Origin: Gammaproteobacteria bacterium
GTDB lineage: Bacteria; Pseudomonadota; Gammaproteobacteria; GCA-001735895
Reading direction: 5' to 3'
Assembly (NCBI GenBank): GCA_022340305.1
Contig: JAJDOF010000099.1
Span: 53,936 to 117,935 of the forward strand
Length of the DNA: 64,000 nucleotides
Part shown: positions 51,945 to 59,526 of the stretch, one piece after another
How the letters are laid out: each line of letters starts with the position of its first letter
Position numbering within the stretch: the first letter of the stretch is position 1
The notes under the pieces: model-generated
The model's database searches: none
What the model was told of the DNA's origin: nothing
Seen by the model: the letters and a program-made list of their open reading frames with translations, nothing else
Made by a program: the position numbers and the translations under genes

Positions 51945-53891
51945 ATGTCAGAAAGCAAAATCTATCCAGTTCCCGAGGAATTTGCCGCGCAGGCGAATAT
52001 CACCGCAGCCCAATATGACGAAATGTATCGCCAGTCGGTCGAGGATCCAGAGGGATTCTGGTCGGAGCAGGCGGAGACCTACCTGTCCTGGTTCAAGCCC
52101 TGGAATACCGTGTGTGACTGGAGTTTCGCCAGGGAAGACCTGCACATCAACTGGTTTGCCGGCGGTGAGCTCAATGTGTCGTATAACTGCCTGGATCGGC
52201 ATCTTGCGACCCGGGGTGACCAGGTCGCGATCATCTGGGAATCAGACAACCCGGAAAAGCATCGCAACATTACCTATGCCGAACTGCATGAAGAAGTCTG
52301 CAAGTTTTCCAACGTGCTGAAGGCGCAGGGCGTCAACAAGGGGGATCGGGTTTCGATATACATGCCGATGATACCCGAGGCTGCCGTGGCCATGTTGGCC
52401 TGTACTCGAATCGGTGCGATGCATTCGGTTGTCTTTGGCGGCTTTTCACCCGATGCATTGCGCGATCGTATCCAGGATTCCGATTGCCAGGTGGTCATTA
52501 CCGCCGACCAGTCGGTGCGCGGCGGCAAGCGCGTTCCCCTGAAGGAAAATGCGGACAAGGCAGTCAATCAATGCCCCAATGTAAAGAGCGTGATCGTGGT
52601 GCAACGCGGGGGAGAACCCGTGCAGTGGACCGCGGGCCGCGATGTCTGGTACCACGAAGCCATGGCAAACGCCTCTGCAGACTGCGAGCCGGAAATGATG
52701 GACGCCGAGGATCCGCTGTTTATCCTCTATACCTCGGGTTCGACCGGCAAACCAAAGGGTGTCTTGCACACCACCGGTGGTTATCTGTTGCAGGCGGCGA
52801 TGACTCACAAGCTGGTTTTCGACTACAAGGATGGCGAAGTTTACTGGTGTACCGCCGATGTCGGCTGGGTTACCGGGCATACCTATATCGTCTATGGGCC
52901 GCTGGCCAACGGTGCGACCACGCTGATGTTCGAGGGGATACCCACCTATCCCGATATATCGCGTTTCTGGCAGGTTTGTGACAAGCACAATGTATCTATT
53001 TTTTATACCGCGCCAACTGCTATCCGTGCCCTGATGGGTGCCGGTGATGAACCCGTGACCAGGACCTCGCGAAAGTCCCTGCGCCTGCTCGGCACGGTCG
53101 GTGAACCGATTAATCCAGAGGCCTGGTTGTGGTATCACAACGTGGTCGGTAACGGGCGTTGTCCGATTGTCGATACCTGGTGGCAGACGGAAACCGGCGC
53201 GCACATGTTGACGCCACTGCCGGGTGTGACTGCCACCAAACCCGGTTCGGCCACCTTTCCCTTCTTTGGCGTGCAGCCGCTACTGCTTGACGACCAGGGC
53301 AACGAGATCGAGGGTAATCCGGCGGAAGGCAACCTCGCCATACGCGCACCCTGGCCGGCGATGATGCGTTCGGTCTACGGCGATCACGAGCGTTTTTACG
53401 AAACTTATTTTGCACTGTTCAAGGGTTATTATTTTACCGGGGACGGTGCGCGGCGCGATGCCGATGGTTACTACTGGATTACCGGGCGGGTCGACGATGT
53501 GCTCAACGTGTCCGGCCACCGTCTCGGCACTGCCGAGATCGAGTCGGCACTGGTCAAGCACCCGAAAGTCGCTGAAGCCGCCGTGGTCGGCTATCCGCAT
53601 GACATTACCGGGCAGGGCATTTACGCCTATGTGACCCTGATGGCCGGCGAAACGGGTGACGATGAATTGAAGCAGGCACTGGTTGGCCTGGTGCGCTCGG
53701 AAATCGGACCCATCGCCAAGGTGAATATCATCCAGTGGGCGCCCGGATTGCCGAAAACCCGATCGGGCAAGATCATGCGGCGCATCTTGCGCAAGGTCGC
53801 CGCGAACGAGCTCGACAGCCTCGGTGATACCTCGACGCTGGCCGATCCCGGCGTGGTCGAAAATCTGATCGACAACCGGTTGAACAAGTAG
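51945..53891 (+). CDS. acs: Acetyl-CoA synthetase (AMP-forming)
   Basis: Converts acetate, ATP and CoA to acetyl-CoA. I take ATG 51945 (648 residues) because GAGGAAGG precedes it; the track start adds nine unlikely residues. Motifs are [61 protein letters not shown], the hinge [20 protein letters not shown], and [16 protein letters not shown] containing the regulatory acetylated lysine. A perfect TTGAT-A-ATCAA palindrome (51918-51928) sits just before the SD and could be a regulator site. Together with aceA and aceK it forms the acetate-use set. A strong terminator follows. Confidence 0.97.
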   Translation: MSESKIYPVPEEFAAQANITAAQYDEMYRQSVEDPEGFWSEQAETYLSWFKPWNTVCDWSFAREDLHINWFAGGELNVSYNCLDRHLATRGDQVAIIWESDNPEKHRNITYAELHEEVCKFSNVLKAQGVNKGDRVSIYMPMIPEAAVAMLACTRIGAMHSVVFGGFSPDALRDRIQDSDCQVVITADQSVRGGKRVPLKENADKAVNQCPNVKSVIVVQRGGEPVQWTAGRDVWYHEAMANASADCEPEMMDAEDPLFILYTSGSTGKPKGVLHTTGGYLLQAAMTHKLVFDYKDGEVYWCTADVGWVTGHTYIVYGPLANGATTLMFEGIPTYPDISRFWQVCDKHNVSIFYTAPTAIRALMGAGDEPVTRTSRKSLRLLGTVGEPINPEAWLWYHNVVGNGRCPIVDTWWQTETGAHMLTPLPGVTATKPGSATFPFFGVQPLLLDDQGNEIEGNPAEGNLAIRAPWPAMMRSVYGDHERFYETYFALFKGYYFTGDGARRDADGYYWITGRVDDVLNVSGHRLGTAEIESALVKHPKVAEAAVVGYPHDITGQGIYAYVTLMAGETGDDELKQALVGLVRSEIGPIAKVNIIQWAPGLPKTRSGKIMRRILRKVAANELDSLGDTSTLADPGVVENLIDNRLNK

Positions 53892-53913
53892 TCGATACCC
53901 GCTGTGTGGCAAA

Positions 53914-53939
53914 AACCCCGCGGTGGCGGGGTTTTTTTT
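53914..53939 (+). terminator. Rho-independent terminator after acs
   Basis: Stem AACCCCGC / GCGGGGTT with a GGTG loop, then eight T residues. A textbook intrinsic terminator, 23 bases after the acs stop. Confidence 0.95.
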
Positions 53940-54058
53940 GTCTGCTTTACTGCGCGCGGTGGTATGTGCTCAGTGGATGCGACTGTCAGCCTGATCGGTT
54001 GCGAGCACTGGCAGGCGACCTCGAGTCCAGCGATGCCGCCTGTTTTTAGCTATTGCAA

Positions 54059-54101
54059 GTTCTCATTATATTCTCTAAACTCGCTGAGAATAAAATGAGA
54101 A
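54059..54101 (+). promoter_or_regulatory. Candidate LexA operator: concentric palindrome before lexA
   Basis: Two inverted repeats share one centre: outer arms TTCTCATT (54060-54067) / AATGAGAA (54094-54101), and inner arms TATTCTC (54069-54075) / GAGAATA (54086-54092). Each half is itself a direct repeat, GTTC-N7-ATTC on the left (54059-54073) and CTTC-N7-ATTC on the opposite strand. This resembles the alphaproteobacterial LexA box GTTC-N7-GTTC. No CTGT-N8-ACAG box is present. It ends 11 bases before the lexA ATG, so it could also fold as an mRNA hairpin that hides the SD. Confidence 0.55.
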
Positions 54102-54112
54102 GGGTTTGAAAA

Positions 54113-54712
54113 ATGCTGACCTCCCAGGAACAGAAAACATTGCAGTTCATCCGCAACTATCTGGCACACAATGGTTATGCACCGAAGTTCAAGGAAATCG
54201 GAATGGCCATCGGGGTGAATTCACAGGGCACTATCCACCGTTACGTACAGGCGCTCGAGGACAAGGGTTACATCGATCGAATCAAAGGCAACTCGCGCGG
54301 CATGAGCCTGGTTGATTTGCCGTTGGTAAGCCCACCGACGATTCCACTGGTTGGCAGGATCGCGGCCGGACTGCCACTCGAAGCGATCGAGGATCAGCAG
54401 GAACTGAACCTCGCCGAGATGTTCATGGGCCCCGAGTTGTTTGCGTTGCGCGTCACCGGTGATTCGATGGTCGATGCCGGAATTCTTGATGAAGACTATG
54501 TCATTATCCGCAAACAACAGGTGGCCCGGGACGGGGATATCGTGGTGGCGATGATCGATAAGTCGGAAGCGACGCTAAAGCGTTTCAAGCGCAAGAGTGA
54601 AGATCAGATCGCGCTGATTCCGGAAAACCAGTACATGGAGCCGATGATTTATGCCGCAGAACGGGTCAGTATCCATGGAGTGCTGGTCGGGCAGCTCAGA
54701 AACTATCGTTAG
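54113..54712 (+). CDS. lexA: LexA repressor with an atypical recognition helix
   Basis: SOS-response repressor of 199 residues. The self-cleavage machinery is intact: cleavage site A85-G86 in GRIAAGLPLE, catalytic S118 in RVTGDSMVDAG, and K156 in EATLKRFKR. The DNA-binding domain is EIGMAIGVNSQGTIHRYVQALEDKGYI (residues 28-54). The recognition helix SQGTIHRYVQAL differs from the E. coli SPNAAEEHLKAL and is closer to the alphaproteobacterial pattern SxSGIHRLxxAL, so its operator should also differ; the palindrome upstream is the candidate. The gene stands alone, convergent with suhB. sulA or imuAB genes are not adjacent. Confidence 0.92.
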   Translation: MLTSQEQKTLQFIRNYLAHNGYAPKFKEIGMAIGVNSQGTIHRYVQALEDKGYIDRIKGNSRGMSLVDLPLVSPPTIPLVGRIAAGLPLEAIEDQQELNLAEMFMGPELFALRVTGDSMVDAGILDEDYVIIRKQQVARDGDIVVAMIDKSEATLKRFKRKSEDQIALIPENQYMEPMIYAAERVSIHGVLVGQLRNYR

Positions 54713-54773
54713 TACCTGATCGGCATGGAGGCGACAGCGCGGCCGTGTGCCAGGCGTGCACCGGCCTGGTAAA

Positions 54774-55562
54774 TCAACTTTTTCCGGTCAATTCGAGCGT
54801 TCGCAACAGATCGCCGATGATGCGCGGATTACCCGCAACTATCGCCCCCGTGTCGAGATAACAGGAATCACCACTGAAATCGGTCACCAGGCCGCCCGCC
54901 TCGCGCACGATCAGCGCCCCGGCGGCCAGGTCCCAGGGCTGGAGTCCGGATTCCCAGTAGCCATCCAGCCGACCTGCCGCTACGTAGGCAAGGTCGAGGG
55001 CAGCGGATCCCGCACGCCTGACATCGCTTGCCCTGGCAAAGAAAGCGGAAAAGGTTTTCAGGAATTCGTCGAGTTGTTCAGGGTGCCGGAAGGGGAAGCC
55101 GGTTGCCAGCAAGGCGCCCTGGGCGGTTTTAAGGCCTGCGACGCGAATGCGCCGATTGTTCAGCGTGGCGCCGTCGCCACGACTGGCGCAGAAAGTTTCC
55201 TGTTTGTATGGATCGTAGATAACCGCGTGCTGCAGTCGGCCCTCGTTTTCGCAGGCGATGGATACCGCGTAATGAGGGAATCCGTGCAGATAATTAGTGG
55301 TACCGTCGAGGGGATCGATGATCCAGCGAAAAGCTTCGCGACCCTCGATGACGCCCGATTCCTCTGCCAGAATACCGTGGCCCGGAAAGGCTTTGAGTAA
55401 TTCCTCTATAATCAGCGATTCCGCTTGTCGATCGACCTCAGTGACAAAATCATTGAGTGCTTTTACTTCGACCTTTAAGTCGGGTAATTTGTTGATCTTG
55501 CGAACGATGAAATCGCCCGCCTTGTGGGCCGCTCGAATCGCGATATTGAGCATTGGTTGCAT
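54774..55562 (-). CDS. suhB: Inositol-1-monophosphatase SuhB
   Basis: Magnesium-dependent phosphatase of 262 residues from ATG 55562 (MQPMLNIAIRAAHKAGD, as in E. coli SuhB); the track start would read through the trmJ promoter region. Motifs are ILAEESG, WIIDPLDGTTNYLHGFPHYAVSIA, and RAGSAALDLAYVAAGRLDGYWE, then QPWDLAAGALIVREAGG, which complete the metal and substrate site. SuhB also joins the Nus-factor complex in rRNA antitermination in E. coli. It is divergent from trmJ, with 97 bases between the starts, the same arrangement as in enterobacteria. Confidence 0.95.
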   Translation of the reverse strand: MQPMLNIAIRAAHKAGDFIVRKINKLPDLKVEVKALNDFVTEVDRQAESLIIEELLKAFPGHGILAEESGVIEGREAFRWIIDPLDGTTNYLHGFPHYAVSIACENEGRLQHAVIYDPYKQETFCASRGDGATLNNRRIRVAGLKTAQGALLATGFPFRHPEQLDEFLKTFSAFFARASDVRRAGSAALDLAYVAAGRLDGYWESGLQPWDLAAGALIVREAGGLVTDFSGDSCYLDTGAIVAGNPRIIGDLLRTLELTGKS

Positions 55563-55659
55563 GGGGGTACGGCGTGCTGGGAAAGGCGCGCAGTCTAGCA
55601 AACGACCCCCCAATAGACCAGCATAAACGGTTCCACCCACGAGGCCGAGGCGCCAATCG

Positions 55660-56382
55660 ATGAAATTGCAGAATATCCGTATCGTCATGGTTGCCACTAC
55701 TCATCCTGGCAATGTCGGGGCCGCGGCGCGCGCCATGCACAATATGTGCATCGGCCGCCTGGCACTGGTCGACCCGCAGTGTCCGATCGGCGACATAGCC
55801 TATGCGCGCGCCTCCGGTGCCAATGTCATTCTCGATAATCGCGAGACCTATGCCGATCTGCGCTCAGCGATTGCCGACTGTAGCCAGGTGATCGCGACTA
55901 CCGCACGCCGGCGATCGCTGCCCTGGCCAGAACTTACCCCGCAGGAAATGGCCGAAAGTGTGTTTGCACTCGACGATAGCAGGCAGGTTGCGCTGGTATT
56001 TGGGCGAGAACACTCGGGTCTCAGCAATGACGAGTTACAAATGTGTAATCAGATGGTGTGTATTCCGACCAATCCGGAGTTCAGCTCACTCAACGTGGCA
56101 TCGGCAATCCAGGTGATGTGTTATGAAATATACCGCTATCAAACCACGCCATACGCAGTCCCTGCGCCGAGCGGGCAGGATCTGCCCGCGTCCAGTGGCG
56201 AGGTCGAAGGCTATATCGAGCATTTGCGACAAACCCTCGACGACTGTGGATTCCTCAACCCGCAGCAGCCCGAGATGATCATGCAACGCTTGCGACGTCT
56301 CTACCTGCGCAGCGAACTGACCCACAATGAAATCAATATTTTACGCGGCATACTCAGTGCGTTTGGCAAGCAGAGGGATTGA
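55660..56382 (+). CDS. trmJ: tRNA (cytidine/uridine-2'-O)-methyltransferase TrmJ
   Basis: SPOUT-family methyltransferase, 240 residues, that methylates the ribose of position 32 in several tRNAs. It starts MKLQNIRIVMVATTHPGNVGAAARAM, and the AdoMet trefoil-knot motifs are VALVFGREHSGLSNDEL and FSSLNVASAIQVMCYEIYR. The C-terminal helical part, RLYLRSELTHNEINILRGILSA, is TrmJ-specific. In enterobacteria it lies directly before iscR; here a CpxP-CpxRA module is placed between them. SD is weak (GAGGCG, 9 bases upstream). Confidence 0.95.
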   Translation: MKLQNIRIVMVATTHPGNVGAAARAMHNMCIGRLALVDPQCPIGDIAYARASGANVILDNRETYADLRSAIADCSQVIATTARRRSLPWPELTPQEMAESVFALDDSRQVALVFGREHSGLSNDELQMCNQMVCIPTNPEFSSLNVASAIQVMCYEIYRYQTTPYAVPAPSGQDLPASSGEVEGYIEHLRQTLDDCGFLNPQQPEMIMQRLRRLYLRSELTHNEINILRGILSAFGKQRD

Positions 56383-56385
56383 TTG

Positions 56386-56410
56386 TTACAAAAACTTACA
56401 AAACGTTACA
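56386..56410 (+). promoter_or_regulatory. Three phased TTACA repeats, likely CpxR-type site
   Basis: TTACA occurs at 56386, 56396 and 56406, exactly 10 bp apart and so on one face of the helix, about 70 bp before the cpxP-like start. On the opposite strand each is TGTAA. OmpR-family regulators, including CpxR (GTAAA-N5-GTAAA), bind such tandem half-sites. The regulator is encoded 640 bases downstream, which suggests autoregulation. Confidence 0.6.
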
Positions 56411-56481
56411 TTAGCGAAAAGCTTTAGTTTGCCGTAGTCCCTAGTATCTGTCTGCGAATCAACCAACTACGGAGACAATCC

Positions 56482-56934
56482 ATGAAAATATCCACTCGCA
56501 TCATTACCGCCGTTTTGCTCGTTGCAGCCAGTTCCAGCGCCGTTTATGCCTTTAGCAAGCACGGTGACTGGGGCATGAGCAGCGCCGAAAAAGTCGAGTT
56601 CATCAGTGAGCGGGTCACACGCAAACTCGATCTTGACGATGTGCAACGGCAGAAATTCACCGAACTGGCGGAGCTGGTCAACGACACGCTGCAGGAAGTC
56701 AAACCAGGCCGCGAACAGCGTCTCGATGAAATCACCAGCCTGTTAGAGGATCCGAGTTTCAACCAGGCGCGGGCGCTTGAACTGGTCCAGCAAAAAACTC
56801 AACTGGTGAACGAAAAAGCACCTTTGGTAATCGCTTCGCTGGCAAGTTTCCTGGACACATTATCCATCGAACAAAAGCAGCAATTACGGGAGTTCATGCA
56901 GCAGCGGCATGAACATCATCGACACCAGCATTAA
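56482..56934 (+). CDS. CpxP/Spy-family periplasmic protein
   Basis: Periplasmic envelope-stress protein of 150 residues. A signal peptide (KISTRIITAVLLVAASSSAVYA) is followed by an all-helical body of the LTxxQ type: EFISERVTRKLDLDDVQRQKF, then LSIEQKQQLREFMQQ. The C-terminus is His-rich (RHEHHRHQH) and could bind copper, zinc or nickel. Homologs either chaperone unfolded proteins (Spy) or inhibit the CpxA sensor and sense metals (CpxP, CnrX-like). Being first before the response-regulator and kinase genes, with a phased repeat array in front, it is probably the feedback or sensing component of that system. Confidence 0.82.
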   Translation: MKISTRIITAVLLVAASSSAVYAFSKHGDWGMSSAEKVEFISERVTRKLDLDDVQRQKFTELAELVNDTLQEVKPGREQRLDEITSLLEDPSFNQARALELVQQKTQLVNEKAPLVIASLASFLDTLSIEQKQQLREFMQQRHEHHRHQH

Positions 56935-56979
56935 AGTCCCTTTCGACTTCGGCCGCTATCGCCGTAGACGTAACCTCCC

Positions 56980-57012
56980 ACAGCGCGGCTTCTCATGCAG
57001 AAGCCGCGCTGT
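56980..57012 (+). other. Intercistronic hairpin between cpxP-like and cpxR-like genes
   Basis: Perfect 14-bp stem ACAGCGCGGCTTCT / AGAAGCCGCGCTGT with a five-base loop. No T-run follows. It would separate a highly expressed cpxP-like message from the regulator genes by partial termination or processing. Confidence 0.6.
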
Positions 57013-57043
57013 ACAATAGCGATATTATGGGCTGAGAAGCACG

Positions 57044-57706
57044 ATGCGGAAAATACTGCTGATTGACGACGACGAGAAACTGGCACAGCCGCTACAGCAG
57101 TATTTTGCCCGCTTCGATTTGTCGCTGCACAATGAAACCCATCCGTTATCGGCAATCGAGCGGATACAGCATGAAGCTTTCGATTTGCTCATCCTCGACG
57201 TGATGTTGCCCGAGATCGATGGTTTCGAGACCTGCAAACGCATAAGGCGCCAGAGCGATATTCCGATTATCATGTTGACGGCACGTGGCGAGGTAATGGA
57301 CCGCGTCGTCGGCCTCGAGCTGGGTGCCGATGATTACCTGCCAAAACCCTTCGACCCACGCGAGCTGGTGGCGCGGGTGCAGAATATCCTGCGCCGCAAT
57401 CAATCGGCCCAGGCAGTGATTTACCAATGGAGTGACCTGCAACTCGACATCGAGGCAAAGCAGTTACGGCGAAATGACGAAGTCGTTCCACTGACGGCTG
57501 CCGAATTCAGCCTGCTGTCGCTATTGGCGCAAAATCAGCACAGGATTCTGTCGCGCGATGAAATCATGCGCGAGTTACGTGGCATCGATGCTGATATTTT
57601 CAGTCGCGCTATCGACGTGCTGGTGAGCCGATTACGCAGCAAGCTGCAACAACCCGAGTTAATCCGCACCGTGCGGGGTCTCGGTTACCAACTGGTGCCA
57701 CGTTGA
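57044..57706 (+). CDS. cpxR: OmpR-family response regulator, CpxR-like
   Basis: Response regulator of 220 residues. Receiver domain: acidic DDDE near residue 8-11, phospho-acceptor Asp in LLILDVMLPEIDG, Thr in MLTARGE, Lys in DDYLPKPFDP. The C-terminal winged helix includes LTAAEFSLLSLLAQNQHRILSRDEIMREL and a recognition region RAIDVLVSRLRSKL, with RTVRGLGYQLV at the end. Sequence and the CpxP-like neighbour point to the Cpx envelope-stress system. The stop codon overlaps the kinase start (TGATG). The phased TTACA repeats upstream of the cpxP-like gene are its probable target. Confidence 0.87.
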   Translation: MRKILLIDDDEKLAQPLQQYFARFDLSLHNETHPLSAIERIQHEAFDLLILDVMLPEIDGFETCKRIRRQSDIPIIMLTARGEVMDRVVGLELGADDYLPKPFDPRELVARVQNILRRNQSAQAVIYQWSDLQLDIEAKQLRRNDEVVPLTAAEFSLLSLLAQNQHRILSRDEIMRELRGIDADIFSRAIDVLVSRLRSKLQQPELIRTVRGLGYQLVPR

Positions 57707-59010
57707 TGCTGGATTACCTGGCGACCAAATGGCAAAGCCTGGTATTCCGGCTGTTGTTATATTTTACGCTGTCGATACTGGCGCTTGCGGTAATACTCGC
57801 CATCAGCTTTTCGCAACGTTTGCGTCCCCATGTTCAGCAGCAGGTTCTGCCAAACATCGAGCGCTACCTGGACTACCTGATCAGCGACATCGGCAATCCA
57901 CCAGACCTGGTCGTGGCCCAACAGCTTGCCGATGACTTACCCTTCGAGATCAGGATCGAAGGGCAGGGCAGTAACTGGGCATCGAGTCCTGCGATAAAGC
58001 CGATTTCAAGCTATCGCTTCGAGGCGGCGCCGCCGCCTTACGATCATGTTCATTACAGCCATCAGCGACGTACAGAACTGCTGTTGATCAAGCGCAATGG
58101 ATTGCAGTACCTGTTCGTCGTCGAAGACAGTTTTCGACGCGGGGCGGAACGCCGTCACGGCTTGCTGTTCATCGGTCTGGCGGCCATCTTGCTGGTTTTA
58201 TACCTCGGAATCCGTAGATTATTTCGCCCGATTGCAGTGATGTCGGAGCAGGTTCGCAGAATCGGCGAGGGCGATTTACAGCAATCCGTCGAAGTGGAGA
58301 ACAAAGGGGAGTTGGGTTTGCTCGCGGCAGGGATCAATCGCATGTCGCGGCAAATAAAATCAATGCTGGAGAGCAAGTCGGGGTTGTTGCTCGCCATCAG
58401 CCATGAATTGCGTTCACCGTTGACGCGTATGCGGGTCAACCTGGAGTTACTCGATGACGACGAGCTGCGCCACAAACTGGTTGATGATACCCGCGAGATG
58501 GAAACGCTGATTGGCGCTATCCTCGAGTCGGAGAAGTTGAATTCCAGCCATGCACCGCTGTCGCTGAGCCAGGTCCAGTTGGTGGAACTGATTGAGGAGG
58601 TGGTGGCGAATCACCCGCAGCACAATCGAATCGACATGCGGCTGACGCCCATCGAGCTCGCCGTCGACGAGCTGCGTTGCAAACTCTTGCTCAAGAATCT
58701 GATTGACAATGCCCTGCAGTATTCGCGGGATCCCGAAGCGCACATAACAATCGAATTACGCAGTGAGCAGGACGCGGCAATTCTGCAGGTCGTCGACCAG
58801 GGCATCGGCATCGCAGCCGCCGACATACCGCGGTTAACCGAAGCCTTCTACCGCCCCGATAGCGCCCGCCAGCGCAACACCGGCGGTTATGGTCTTGGCC
58901 TGTATTTATGCCAGTTGATCGTCGCCGCTCATGGGGGTGTTTTACGCATCGAAAGCGAGCCCGGGAAGGGCACCCGGGTTGTTGTCAGCCTGCCTGTTGA
59001 TAATAGTTGA
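57706..59010 (+). CDS. cpxA: Sensor histidine kinase, CpxA-like
   Basis: Membrane histidine kinase of 434 residues from ATG 57706. TM1 is about residues 12-33 (VFRLLLYFTLSILALAVILAIS), a periplasmic sensor loop of about 110 residues follows, TM2 is about 150-168, then HAMP (RRLFRPIAVMSEQVRRIGEGDLQ). The phospho-acceptor His is in LLLAISHELRSPLTRMRVNLE. The ATPase domain has the N box LLKNLIDNALQYS, G1 VVDQGIGIAAAD, and G2 GGYGLGLYLCQLIVAAHGG. The periplasmic loop is where a CpxP-like inhibitor would act. Its last codons overlap the IscR-box of the next operon. Confidence 0.87.
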   Translation: MLDYLATKWQSLVFRLLLYFTLSILALAVILAISFSQRLRPHVQQQVLPNIERYLDYLISDIGNPPDLVVAQQLADDLPFEIRIEGQGSNWASSPAIKPISSYRFEAAPPPYDHVHYSHQRRTELLLIKRNGLQYLFVVEDSFRRGAERRHGLLFIGLAAILLVLYLGIRRLFRPIAVMSEQVRRIGEGDLQQSVEVENKGELGLLAAGINRMSRQIKSMLESKSGLLLAISHELRSPLTRMRVNLELLDDDELRHKLVDDTREMETLIGAILESEKLNSSHAPLSLSQVQLVELIEEVVANHPQHNRIDMRLTPIELAVDELRCKLLLKNLIDNALQYSRDPEAHITIELRSEQDAAILQVVDQGIGIAAADIPRLTEAFYRPDSARQRNTGGYGLGLYLCQLIVAAHGGVLRIESEPGKGTRVVVSLPVDNS

Positions 59011-59034
59011 CCATTTTAGTCAGGATTGTATACT
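59003..59034 (+). promoter_or_regulatory. isc operon promoter with type-1 IscR box
   Basis: A sigma-70 promoter TTGACC (59007-59012), 16 bp, TATACT (59029-59034) lies 30 bases before iscR. Over its -35, at 59003-59027, is a sequence matching 22 of 25 positions of the E. coli type-1 IscR consensus as I remember it (ATA-S-YY-GAC-TRWWWYA-GTC-RR-S-TAT). This implies autoregulation by IscR. The box overlaps the end of the cpxA-like gene. Confidence 0.75.
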
Positions 59035-59063
59035 GACCTGGTTTTACGCAACCTGTCTATTCC

Positions 59064-59522
59064 ATGCGATTGTCCACTAAAAGCCGATACGCGGTCACTT
59101 CACTGCTCGATCTTGTCATGCACTCGGATCAGGGCCCGGTTTCGCTTGCCGATATTTCGGTTCGGCAAGGAATCTCGTTGTCTTATCTGGAGCAACTGTT
59201 TGCCAAGATGCGCCGTAACAAGCTGGTGGTGAGCACGCGTGGACCCGGTGGCGGCTATAGCCTGGGCAGTTCACCCGATCAGGTCTGTATCGCCGACGTG
59301 ATCAACGCGGTGGATGAGGTCATGCAGATAGCAGACAAGGATGTTAACAATGGCCCGGTCGACTATGAGCCCTGCCTCACCGAGCAGTTATGGGAAGAGC
59401 TGAGTGCCGAGATCGAACTTTATCTGACCACCATCTCGCTTGCCGACATGATGCAGAACGACGAAGTCCGGGAACTTTCCCGGGTTCATGATTTACGCCA
59501 GAATCACTCCGGTTTACAGTAG
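59064..59522 (+). CDS. iscR: Rrf2-family regulator IscR, lacking most Fe-S ligands
   Basis: Regulator of iron-sulfur cluster genes, 152 residues. The DNA-binding part is nearly that of E. coli IscR (RQGISLSYLEQLFAKMRRNK, RGPGGGYSLG), and residue numbers correspond without gaps. The cluster ligands do not: C92 is Lys, C98 is Pro, H107 is Glu, and only C104 (in YEPCLTEQLWEEL) remains. A [2Fe-2S] cluster of the E. coli type is therefore unlikely; the protein may work as permanent apo-IscR or bind a cluster differently. The C-terminus is about ten residues shorter than in E. coli. It heads the isc operon with a type-1 IscR box in its promoter; iscS begins five bases later. Confidence 0.93.
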   Translation: MRLSTKSRYAVTSLLDLVMHSDQGPVSLADISVRQGISLSYLEQLFAKMRRNKLVVSTRGPGGGYSLGSSPDQVCIADVINAVDEVMQIADKDVNNGPVDYEPCLTEQLWEELSAEIELYLTTISLADMMQNDEVRELSRVHDLRQNHSGLQ

Positions 59523-59526
59523 CAAA

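Noticed and set aside
52446-53204. 252-codon minus-strand ORF opposite acs
   Set aside because: Antisense shadow within a well-supported synthetase; the sense frame has all family motifs.
54720-54775. Inverted repeat CCAGGC/GCCTGG between lexA and suhB as a terminator
   Set aside because: Only six pairs, a long loop and no T-run; not convincing.
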